Source: Providencia rettgeri
GTDB lineage: Bacteria > Pseudomonadota > Gammaproteobacteria > Enterobacterales > Enterobacteriaceae
NCBI RefSeq assembly: GCF_023205015.1
Contig: NZ_CP096258.1
Coordinates: 1,240,001-1,304,000 of the forward strand
Reading direction: 5' to 3'
Length of the DNA stretch: 64,000 bases
Below the pieces are notes generated by a model. It was not told where the DNA came from and did no database searches. It was given only the letters and a program-made list of their open reading frames with translations. The position numbers and the translations under genes are program-made. Shown here in pieces: positions 35,537 through 43,017 of this stretch; within the stretch, counting starts at the first letter, position 1, and each line of letters starts with the position of its first letter.

Positions 35537-36476
35537 ACCTGAAACGTGCTATGCCATTATCGATGCGGCTTCCGAGCCTGATGTTTTTAATTTGTTCGCC
35601 GAGCACGAACCGCCGGCGAGTTGCTTATACAGCGAACCGATTCAACCGGAGATTGTATCATTAGCGCCCTATTTAGTGGAAGTCACCGAAGAGGTGCAAC
35701 GCTGGTTAAGTACGCGAGAGACGCCTTGGGGAATTTATGTTTATACGCACGCAACCATGCGTGAGTTACGTCAGCATCTGCGCAAATACTTGATGGTGAT
35801 GATACCGGGACAAGAAAAGCCGGTCTTTTGGCGTTTTTATGACCCTCGCAATGTGTGGGATGTGCTTGGAACCTTTGATAATTGGCGTTTGCATGTATTT
35901 TTAGGTCCTATTACGAAACTGAAGACATTGTTATGGGGAGAGGAAACCGCTTCCCGCTTTGAGCGTGAGCGCCGCGGATTTCCCGATAATGCAAAGCTTG
36001 GGGGCAAGCTGATGCGTTTTACTGATGTAGAAATGAAATTATTATCTCAACAAAAAATAGCGTTATTAACAGCGAAAATGGCACTTTTTTTTGTTCGAGC
36101 AACTGAAAAATATCAGACCCAAAAAGAACATGAAACGATTGAAAGTTTAATCTTGCAAACTATCTGTAATCCCAAAATACGTTCATTAAAATATTTTACG
36201 TCAGATTTGTGTCATGAAAAAACATGGGCATTTTACTTTGAGTATGCAAAAAGGATCGTAGATATTTGTTATGAACACGATATCAATCACGAAAAATCAA
36301 TAAGTCTATTTTGTTATCTTCTTGTCTATTACGAAATATATGATGTGGATTCTCTTCCTTCGGAATGGCGTGTGATTTTATCAATACCGGATGCAATGGA
36401 CTTTTATAAAATTGAAAAGTTATCGATGATGTTAATAAATACCATTCCAGATTTTTATCGGCAGTACAGTGCCTAA
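35529..36476 (+). CDS. DUF4123 T6SS effector adaptor, copy 1
   Basis: A 315-residue protein whose N-terminal half is a DUF4123 domain (CYAIIDAASEPDVFNLF, then the segment around YVYTHATMRELRQHLRKYL and VFWRFYDPRNVWDV). This family loads cargo effectors onto VgrG. The first ~165 residues are almost identical to copy 2 at 42076, but after GKLMRFT the two proteins diverge completely. The C-terminal part presumably fits a particular effector. That cognate effector is missing here: directly downstream lies only an orphan immunity tail and a PAAR gene. Confidence 0.93.
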   Translation: MVKPETCYAIIDAASEPDVFNLFAEHEPPASCLYSEPIQPEIVSLAPYLVEVTEEVQRWLSTRETPWGIYVYTHATMRELRQHLRKYLMVMIPGQEKPVFWRFYDPRNVWDVLGTFDNWRLHVFLGPITKLKTLLWGEETASRFERERRGFPDNAKLGGKLMRFTDVEMKLLSQQKIALLTAKMALFFVRATEKYQTQKEHETIESLILQTICNPKIRSLKYFTSDLCHEKTWAFYFEYAKRIVDICYEHDINHEKSISLFCYLLVYYEIYDVDSLPSEWRVILSIPDAMDFYKIEKLSMMLINTIPDFYRQYSA

Positions 36477-36489
36477 GGAGATTGTAGTG

Positions 36490-36594
36490 CCTAACCGGCT
36501 ATTACCAATAAAACTAGTTAGTCCTGAGGGACTCATATTTCACTACTATCCCTACTTATCCACTATTAATGGAAAAGTGACGATTGTTCGATAA
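36490..36594 (+). pseudogene. Orphan C-terminal fragment of an immunity-like gene
   Basis: An in-frame stretch ending TAA 36592-36594 reads NRLLPIKLVSPEGLIFHYY then PYLSTINGKVTIVR. It closely matches the tail of the remnant at 47883-48146 and the C-terminus of the putative immunity protein at 38708 (PYLSIIDGKVTVVK). It has no start or SD. It marks a deleted effector-immunity pair between adaptor 1 and PAAR 1. Confidence 0.75.
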
Positions 36595-36605
36595 GGAACT
36601 AATTT

Positions 36606-36875
36606 ATGCCCAAAATTATTCTCATGGGTGATTCCGATACTGGCCATGGCAAGTATGGCCCTACCCAAGTAATTACAGGTTCATCAACAGTAAAAGTCGA
36701 TGGCAAGGCAGTGGCTCGGCAAGGAGATGCGTTAGCGCCCCATGGTGGGCATTCAAGAACTATCGTTGGTGGTTCAAGTAGTGTATTTATTGATGGCAAA
36801 CCTGCGGCTCGAACTGGCGATCCGGTAAGCTGCGGCGGTGTATTAATGGGTAACTCGTCGGTAACGATTGGTTAA
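36606..36875 (+). CDS. PAAR protein, copy 1
   Basis: An 89-residue PAAR-repeat tip protein (GHGKYGPTQVITGSSTVKVD, GKAVARQGD, GKPAARTGDPVSCGG) that sharpens the VgrG spike. AAGGA lies upstream within the preceding remnant. It differs from the copy at 45709 at about 7 of 89 residues. No fused effector domain. Confidence 0.93.
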   Translation: MPKIILMGDSDTGHGKYGPTQVITGSSTVKVDGKAVARQGDALAPHGGHSRTIVGGSSSVFIDGKPAARTGDPVSCGGVLMGNSSVTIG

Positions 36876-37110
36876 TTGATAGAAACGAATATAACCTTCA
36901 GGGATTTAATTTTTTATCTAGCATAGTCACCAACATTTTTAATGTCTTTATCTCGGCAGAGGTTTATTTTTTTATAATACCGAAACGTGACATTTCTAAA
37001 CTGGGGCTACTGCGGAAGCTTGCTTAAGCACTCTTATATTAAGTTAAAACTAATATTTAACTTATGTATTTACAGTCTACCTTGTAATACCTAAAGCTAA
37101 GTAAGGGATT

Positions 37111-38739
37111 ATGATGTCTTCATCTGAAAATAAACAGTCAAGTGTATTTGCGAATATTTGCCAATCATGCAATATCCCCACAAACTGCACTTTAGAAGCC
37201 ACAATAAATTTTGATGGGAAAACTGAAATATACCGTCAAGAACAACATTTTTTTAGGCGATTTACTTATCTAATAGAACCTAAAAAAGGTAAAACGGTTC
37301 CATTAAAGTTAATGGCTACACCAAAAGGTTGTATTTCGCATAATCCTAACTGCCCTATTGGGAACGTATTTAATGAAAATGGTTCACTCTATGGGGATTT
37401 TTCCCCACAGAAAGTATTTGATGATGTCCTTGTTTATACCAAAAGAACATCTGAGTTTTCTTTCGGGGAAAATAATCCAATATCTATGCTTGATAGTTTT
37501 ATTTATCGAAAAGGTTTCACTGATGACCCTCGTTATCGTCAAAGGTATGGTATGAGATTATCAGAATGTGGAGCGGCGCCATTTCTGACCGTTCCCAATG
37601 CCATAAAATTACTCCAGGTGACACTGAACCCAGTGACTCATGGTACTGCTTTACTTTTTAAAGAAGGAAAAAAGCATCTAGCATCCGCTCAATTTGATCT
37701 TATTTTATACCGTGAATTTAAAGTTAGTGTTGAGATCGGCCTTGAATCTGCATTAGAGGAAAAGAGTAACGAAGCTCGAAAAGCTGAACAAACAGCAAAT
37801 AATGTAGCGAGAGGATACAGACCAACGCACAGTGGCTGGACTAAACACACAAAAAAATACGGTATTAAAACTGGATTAGGTATTAAAGGTGAGATCTCTA
37901 GTATTATAGGTGATGAAACAGTCGCCTTTAACACTGAGCTTAAAAAAGAGTTTCTTACAAATAAGAATAAGCTCAACTTAACAAATAGTATTGATACTGC
38001 ATTTAATAAAATCAATTCTGTATTAAGCTCAGGAAATAGAGTGCAATATCCCTTGGTTTCAACTGAATTCTGCTATCCAGTACTAAAAATAGAAGGAGGA
38101 ATAAAAACACATCAATCTTCAAATTATGGTGTTATTACTCAAGGGAATGTTTCGGTTGGTTTTGCGCCTCTATTTGGTTTTCAAATTACTGTAGACCTAT
38201 TAACCGCTTTTGCTACCTATGCACATGTTGATTTTGTTGTTAACAATGCACGAGAATTCCTTGAGAAAAATGAAGAAGCTGTTAAGGAAGGCAACGAAGG
38301 TGCTTATGCCAAAATGGTGCTTGAACTCACGTTTAGCTGTGGATTGCATGGTAACTTTAAATTTAAAACTGACGATGAAGGTGAGTTTGAGTCTGACGGA
38401 CGAGATATTGAAATTCAAGGTGAATTAATCGGTAATGCGCACTTAGAAGCAGGTATTAACTATTGGGGAATACAAGGTTTTTTTGAAGCTGGTGCTGAAA
38501 TTGCGGCTAAACTAAATATCGCTTTTGACAAAGAAAAGGGGGACGATTTAACGGTTGTTATTTATCACGAAGGCATTAAAGCAAAAGTTTATGCTAAATA
38601 CGGAGTTGGAAAAGATAAAGATAAAAACAAAAATAATAAAGATCTTCCAACCTCTATAAAACCAGGTGTCTATCAAGAATGGATAATTTATGAGGCTTTG
38701 AATAAAGATGAATCAGACTGGCGTTTTACATTGGGTTAA
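37111..38739 (+). CDS. Putative T6SS effector 1, unclassified large protein
   Basis: A 542-residue protein with no family I recognise. Near the N-terminus is a cysteine motif CQSCNIPTNC (Cys17, 20, 26) that also occurs in the second effector as CATQTCDIPEPC. The middle is basic and lysine/asparagine-rich. The C-terminal ~150 residues contain glycine/alanine-rich beta-like stretches (NYWGIQGFFEAGAEIAAKLN) and end HEGIKAKVY...WIIYEALNKDESDWRFTLG. This parallels HDGIVLKFQF...WTIYQFADPLALTESDIRFNL in effector 2. An overlapping gene encodes a periplasmic putative immunity protein, so the target is probably in the periplasm or inner membrane. Effector status is inferred from context. Confidence 0.6.
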   Translation: MMSSSENKQSSVFANICQSCNIPTNCTLEATINFDGKTEIYRQEQHFFRRFTYLIEPKKGKTVPLKLMATPKGCISHNPNCPIGNVFNENGSLYGDFSPQKVFDDVLVYTKRTSEFSFGENNPISMLDSFIYRKGFTDDPRYRQRYGMRLSECGAAPFLTVPNAIKLLQVTLNPVTHGTALLFKEGKKHLASAQFDLILYREFKVSVEIGLESALEEKSNEARKAEQTANNVARGYRPTHSGWTKHTKKYGIKTGLGIKGEISSIIGDETVAFNTELKKEFLTNKNKLNLTNSIDTAFNKINSVLSSGNRVQYPLVSTEFCYPVLKIEGGIKTHQSSNYGVITQGNVSVGFAPLFGFQITVDLLTAFATYAHVDFVVNNAREFLEKNEEAVKEGNEGAYAKMVLELTFSCGLHGNFKFKTDDEGEFESDGRDIEIQGELIGNAHLEAGINYWGIQGFFEAGAEIAAKLNIAFDKEKGDDLTVVIYHEGIKAKVYAKYGVGKDKDKNKNNKDLPTSIKPGVYQEWIIYEALNKDESDWRFTLG

Positions 38740-39616
38740 AATTGTATTTTTGTTGTTTGGAATGGTGGGCGTTATGAGTAATTCAAATGCAGAAGAAAAA
38801 ATGAAAACAAACTATATCGTTAGCTTTAATACTAATGATGCTTTGTGTTTTATAAAAATTAACGACATGTTGGTTATGGATAATGTAGATTCAATTGAGG
38901 GTAATTTTACTATAGGAAAAACCATAAGTTCCTATCTTCAAAATGGAGATAATAAACTCAGCATTACTATGCTAAATGATTCATTAAAAGGTGACCATAA
39001 AGTAACTAGTAATATGTGGTGCTCAGCAATTGTGACCGAAGTAAACGGAAAACATCCAGTTTCAGGAGTTAAACTTATAGTCGAAGACGGTAAAGTTTCG
39101 GTTGACCCACATTTTAACCCAAGGGAAATATCTTATTTTGGCAATAGTCCAAGGTCGGATGGCAAAGAAAAAGGTATGATCGAAGTTTCTCAATCTTTTC
39201 ATGCCAGTAATTTGCCTAATTGGGCATGGACAACAGCAACACCTATGACGGAAAAAGACATCCCTGCCATAAAAGAGTTTTATGTCTCATTGCAAAATGA
39301 TTTTAAAAATCAAAATTTGAATACCATATACCAAAAAACAGAAGGAATGTGGCATTCATTAGCAATAGAACAAGGTAGTACACCACAAAAAATGTGGGAA
39401 TCTATGCCATTTAAACGTTTTTTTAATGATGGTTACAAAGCAATTCCTATTGATTGGGAAGATTATGAGCTTAATTCATATATGAATGGGCGCATTTTTA
39501 GATTTGAAACAGGGTATGATAGAATTTCTCCATTAACAATTGAGAATGATGACAGGGTTTTTTCTCTCATGCCTTATTTATCAATAATCGATGGTAAAGT
39601 AACGGTTGTTAAATAA
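38708..39616 (+). CDS. Putative periplasmic immunity protein 1
   Basis: A 302-residue protein beginning with a signal peptide (HWVKIVFLLFGMVGVMSNSNA). It overlaps the end of effector 1 by 32 bp, the close coupling typical of effector-immunity pairs. The central part contains LPNWAWTTATPMTEKDIPA and the C-terminus IDWEDYELNSYMNGRIFRFE ... SIIDGKVTVVK. It is homologous over its length to the protein at 44672 and to the two orphan tails. Immunity function is inferred from genetic context and export signal. Confidence 0.65.
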   Translation: MNQTGVLHWVKIVFLLFGMVGVMSNSNAEEKMKTNYIVSFNTNDALCFIKINDMLVMDNVDSIEGNFTIGKTISSYLQNGDNKLSITMLNDSLKGDHKVTSNMWCSAIVTEVNGKHPVSGVKLIVEDGKVSVDPHFNPREISYFGNSPRSDGKEKGMIEVSQSFHASNLPNWAWTTATPMTEKDIPAIKEFYVSLQNDFKNQNLNTIYQKTEGMWHSLAIEQGSTPQKMWESMPFKRFFNDGYKAIPIDWEDYELNSYMNGRIFRFETGYDRISPLTIENDDRVFSLMPYLSIIDGKVTVVK

Positions 39617-39678
39617 AATCCGTAAGATAATTTATTAATACAAATAGTTGTAGATCCAATTTAGTAGTGCCACTTTTT

Positions 39679-39707
39679 GCGGCATAAAGGAGTAAACCTT
39701 TTGCCGC
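39679..39707. other. Strong hairpin in the cassette junction
   Basis: GCGGCA-T-AAAGG pairs with CCTTT-TGCCGC around an AGTAAA loop, an 11-bp stem with a single bulged T. No T tract follows on either strand, so it is not a classical terminator. It lies just after the immunity 1 gene. Confidence 0.45.
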
Positions 39708-39781
39708 GATAAGGACATTCAAAATGTGGAGTAGATATAGTTACTATTCACTCAAGGCTCTTATACCCAATTAACTTGAAG

Positions 39782-40252
39782 ATGCAGGTTTCAGAAAAGT
39801 GTCCTAATTTTGTTGCGCAGAACAGAGATTGGGAGAAATACATCAAAGGTATTAATGATGGAAAGCTAACGATTACTAACAAGCCTACAGGATTAAAAAT
39901 AATGACAATTGAAAATAACCAAGGCGGTGAATTGATACTTGTTATCAGAAAATATATTGATATTGAGTGGAACAGAACGAGCCGACGTTTTGTGAAAAAG
40001 TATATTGACCCCACTAACTTTATTGATGGAGAGCTTTATGTTGCTGATACTATTAATGAGTTGCCATCTACAATTTTTCGTCCCAAAGATGAACGCAATC
40101 ATCAAGATTTTATTGCTATCTTAAAAGCGGCTGTTGAATCTTATCACGGAAAAATTGATTGGGTTTTAGCCGGAAGACAAAAAACGAATACGCCAGAATA
40201 TAATTGGGCTGTAGTACCTTCTATTTTTTTGGAGCTTTTAGCATTCTTGTAA
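39782..40252 (+). CDS. Unidentified cassette ORF, probably chimeric at both ends
   Basis: A 156-codon ORF with no recognised family. The ATG lies inside TATACCCAATTAACTTGAAG then ATGCAGG, which resembles a common enterobacterial repeat border, and no good SD precedes it. The last ~8 residues (FLELLAFL) come from the start of a decayed copy of the membrane-protein gene found intact at 48423. The central part, with IRKYIDIEWNRTSRRFVKKY and FRPKDERNHQDFIAILKAAV, is soluble and charged. It may be a displaced toxin or immunity C-terminus. Confidence 0.45.
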   Translation: MQVSEKCPNFVAQNRDWEKYIKGINDGKLTITNKPTGLKIMTIENNQGGELILVIRKYIDIEWNRTSRRFVKKYIDPTNFIDGELYVADTINELPSTIFRPKDERNHQDFIAILKAAVESYHGKIDWVLAGRQKTNTPEYNWAVVPSIFLELLAFL

Positions 40253-40373
40253 TACTTGTTAATCAAAGCGTCGAACGTGAATATGTCTAATCTAAACCTA
40301 AGTTAGAGCAAATTGTTCATGAAAAGGTAAGTAGTATAAAAAAGCGACAATGGATGCAACTAAAGGAAAAGCG
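40234..40373 (+). pseudogene. Decayed copy of the membrane-protein gene at 48423
   Basis: The frame reads FSILVILVNQSVEREYV-stop-SKPKLEQIVHEKVSSIKK, against FSILVILASQSFEREYAQ SKPKIEQIVHEKVSSIKK in the intact gene. A CAA codon has become TAA, and a frameshift follows after IKK. Only the first third is present. It shows that this gene was once part of an earlier cassette. Confidence 0.8.
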
Positions 40374-40376
40374 TAG

Positions 40377-40454
40377 ATTGCGCCATTGCGTTACCGAAAC
40401 GGTGATCCTGATGATAAACTTTATGGCTGTATTGATGAGGAAGGCACCGAATGA
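40377..40454 (+). pseudogene. C-terminal coding scrap before the two-TM protein gene
   Basis: After a TAG at 40374 the frame reads IAPLRYRNGDPDDKLYGC then IDEEGTE and stops with TGA overlapping the next ATG (ATGA). The ATGA overlap and coding-like composition indicate the 3' end of a lost upstream gene that was coupled to the next one. Family unknown. Confidence 0.5.
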
Positions 40455-41362
40455 CGAGTTTATATACGGCAACAAAGCACCCAGAGCAATTAGAAACCAC
40501 GCCATTGATTGAAGAAAGTCATCACTACGATGATCCGTTGGAGCCTCAAAAGCTGGTATTTTTAGATACGGTCAATAAACAGCGTTGTGTGATTAACTCC
40601 CCACAGCGAAATAGCCAGCTCACCAACACGATACCTTTTTTTATCGTGCTCTTAGTAATGGCATTTTATACGCTGTTCGGGTTTATTGAAAACCATAAGT
40701 CAAATTATTTTACCCTTCAAGATAGGTCTAGCTACTACAATGAAAAATATGGGGTAGATAAGTTACCAAAAGAGTTATCGCGATATTTGCCATATATGAA
40801 AGCTAAGGAAATCAGTCTTGGAACATATTTGGTCGATTACTATACTGATAAAATTTATAGAAATGATGATCTTAAGGTATTGATGATTATCGGCTGGCTA
40901 ATTTTTTTCCCCGGTTTTTTGTGGCTATTGGGTTATCTCTCTTTCTTCACTCCTCCGGTTTACCTTATTGCGGATAGGCAAAGAGGAATACTGTATAGCT
41001 ATGGGATGGGGAAAGTACGTTTAACGCGCTATGAAGATGCACAATTCGGCTATGCAGGTAAAATGCTGGCGATTAAACTGTATGGCATTGATGAAAAAAC
41101 AGGGCAATTGAAAACCATACTTTACAAGCCAAATGTTTCCCATTACTCCAGTTTCCTGACCAGCACCGACAGTGAAAACCATCGTTTTATCACGTTTCTC
41201 AATGCTTATATGCAAGAGGGGCGAGATGCCGTTTCGTCTGTCGATTACCAAGCTCGTAAACCCTTTTTGTTTTTTGGTAAAAACCCACTTCCTACTGATT
41301 TTGAGCAACAGGTCGAACAGATTTTAGCAAAGCTTGATCAGGAGAAAAAACGCAATGCGTAG
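40451..41362 (+). CDS. Two-span membrane protein of a T6SS-associated cassette (DUF6708-like)
   Basis: A 303-residue protein with two clear membrane segments (TIPFFIVLLVMAFYTLFGF near 60 and VLMIIGWLIFFPGFLWLLGY near 150) and a soluble C-terminal domain (RYEDAQFGYAGKMLAIKLYG, ENHRFITFLNAYM). It resembles DUF6708-type proteins found beside PAAR and T6SS genes; that assignment is tentative. Start ATG overlaps the stop of the preceding scrap, and its end overlaps the next PAAR gene by 8 bp. Possible roles are immunity or effector delivery. Confidence 0.6.
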   Translation: MTSLYTATKHPEQLETTPLIEESHHYDDPLEPQKLVFLDTVNKQRCVINSPQRNSQLTNTIPFFIVLLVMAFYTLFGFIENHKSNYFTLQDRSSYYNEKYGVDKLPKELSRYLPYMKAKEISLGTYLVDYYTDKIYRNDDLKVLMIIGWLIFFPGFLWLLGYLSFFTPPVYLIADRQRGILYSYGMGKVRLTRYEDAQFGYAGKMLAIKLYGIDEKTGQLKTILYKPNVSHYSSFLTSTDSENHRFITFLNAYMQEGRDAVSSVDYQARKPFLFFGKNPLPTDFEQQVEQILAKLDQEKKRNA

Positions 41363-41624
41363 TCTTGTGAATGGCAGAAAACTCATTTTAAAAAGTGATA
41401 CGACGAATACTGGTGGCACGGTTCTAACGGCTTCTTCTCTCGCCAAGCAAACCCAAGGAATCGCCTGTGTGGGCGACTCTGTTTATTGTCCTTCATGTAA
41501 AAAAACAGGGACTATCGTTGAAGGCGATAGCTTAATGAAAATTAATGGTATCCCTGTTGCATTAGAAGGTCACAAAGTCGCTTGTGGATGTTCTGGGGGC
41601 TGTGTACTTGTTGCTGTAGGCTAA
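41355..41624 (+). CDS. PAAR-like protein, distinct type
   Basis: An 89-residue PAAR-type protein with cysteines (CVGDSVYCPSCKKTGTIVEG, then GHKVACGCSGGC) instead of the short repeats of the other two copies. AGGAG lies 12 nt upstream of ATG 41355. It overlaps the two-TM protein gene by 8 bp, so the two form a pair, perhaps a tip and its cargo or immunity. Confidence 0.75.
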   Translation: MRSLVNGRKLILKSDTTNTGGTVLTASSLAKQTQGIACVGDSVYCPSCKKTGTIVEGDSLMKINGIPVALEGHKVACGCSGGCVLVAVG

Positions 41625-41722
41625 ATGTTAATGTGTTTTAACTTGCTCATATAGCTCGCATATCAGTATCACGTGTTGCTGCTTTACTTTGGTCACTCGT
41701 TAGTGAGATAAAACTAACCGTT

Positions 41723-42083
41723 TAATCAAGCGCACAAAACAACCGGTAACTACCAAGACAAAGTTGAGGGAGACCACCACCTTTCGGTTGAGGGCGACCT
41801 AGTTGAGGCAATACAAGGTGTGGTCAGCGTGAATGCACAAGGGGATATCACCTTACAAAGCAGCAGTAAAATCACGTTAAAAGTGGGCGGAAGCTTTGTC
41901 GTTGTTCACAGCGGTGGCGTGGATATTAAAGGACCGGCGATAAACTTAAATTCAGGGGGAAGTCCTGGGGATATCCTGCAAGCGACTAACCCTGCGGTAC
42001 TCAAAGCCGCTGCGAGCAGTGGCGCGGCCTTTGTGGCGCATTGTCCTATGAAAGAAGGGCAAGAGGAGGCTGAAAATGGTTAA
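41723..42083 (+). pseudogene. 3' fragment of vgrG
   Basis: The last 361 bp of vgrG are repeated here without gaps (35176-35536 versus 41723-42083), starting in mid-codon sequence NQAHKTTGNYQDK and ending AHCPMKEGQEEAENG. It has no plausible start. It overlaps the second DUF4123 gene exactly as in the intact locus. It is a recombination scar, or the arrival end of a cassette that once followed another vgrG. Confidence 0.9.
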
Positions 42084-43017
42084 ACCTGAAACGTGCTATG
42101 CCATTATCGATGCGGCTTCCGAGCCTGATGTTTTTAATTTGCTTGCAGAACATGAACCGCCGGCGAGTTGCCTATACAGTGAGCCGATTCAACCGGAGAT
42201 TGTATCATTAGCGCCCTATTTAGTGGAAGTCACCGAAGAGGTGCAACGCTGGTTAAATACGCGAGAGACGCCTTGGGGAATTTATGTTTATACGCACGCA
42301 ACCATGCGTGAGTTACGTCAGCATCTGCGCAAATACTTGATGGTGATGATACCGGGGCAAGAAAAACCGGTCTTTTGGCGTTTTTATGACCCTCGCAATG
42401 TGTGGGATGTGCTTGGAACCTTTGATAATTGGCGTTTGCATGTATTTTTAGGTCCCATTACGAAACTGAAGACATTGTTATGGGGAGAGGAAACCGCTTC
42501 CCGCTTTGAGCGTGAGCGCCGCGGATTTCCCGATAATGCAAAGCTTGGGGGCAAGCTGATGCGTTTTACCCCCATTCAATATGATGCAGTAAATCTCGTT
42601 TTTGAACGCCAATTTTTAGACCAGTTAATTTACTTTTTTATTCACGCCAAAAGTATGAGTTATCAATCACAAATGGATTTTTCATTAGAGGATTGGGTTG
42701 TCAGTGCGTTTGAACGGCCAGCACCGAGAGCACAAAAAATACAAGAGCGTTATGGTGAAACCACTTGGCGGCAAAATTGGCAATTAGCGAGTGATTTGTC
42801 GTCATTTTGTCAGCAGCATAGAATTGATGATAAACATTCCTATCAGTTAATTGCTTATATGCTGGCATTATACCAAATTTATCGAATTGAAGATGTTCCT
42901 GAAGAATGGCGTGTGTCTTTAGCTAATGAAACGGGCTCCGGAAATTATCGGATACATAGTTTGGCTAGTCGTATCTTAAATATGTTGCCAGACTTAACAA
43001 AGGAAAATGGACAATGA
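42076..43017 (+). CDS. DUF4123 T6SS effector adaptor, copy 2
   Basis: A 313-residue adaptor. Residues 1 to ~165 match copy 1 with only a few substitutions (LFAEHE to LLAEHE, STRE to NTRE). The C-terminal half (FTPIQYDAVNLVFERQF, DFSLEDWVVSAFERPAPRAQ) is unrelated to copy 1. Its TGA overlaps the ATG of effector 2 (ATGA), so the pair is translationally coupled, the usual order for adaptor and cargo. Confidence 0.92.
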   Translation: MVKPETCYAIIDAASEPDVFNLLAEHEPPASCLYSEPIQPEIVSLAPYLVEVTEEVQRWLNTRETPWGIYVYTHATMRELRQHLRKYLMVMIPGQEKPVFWRFYDPRNVWDVLGTFDNWRLHVFLGPITKLKTLLWGEETASRFERERRGFPDNAKLGGKLMRFTPIQYDAVNLVFERQFLDQLIYFFIHAKSMSYQSQMDFSLEDWVVSAFERPAPRAQKIQERYGETTWRQNWQLASDLSSFCQQHRIDDKHSYQLIAYMLALYQIYRIEDVPEEWRVSLANETGSGNYRIHSLASRILNMLPDLTKENGQ

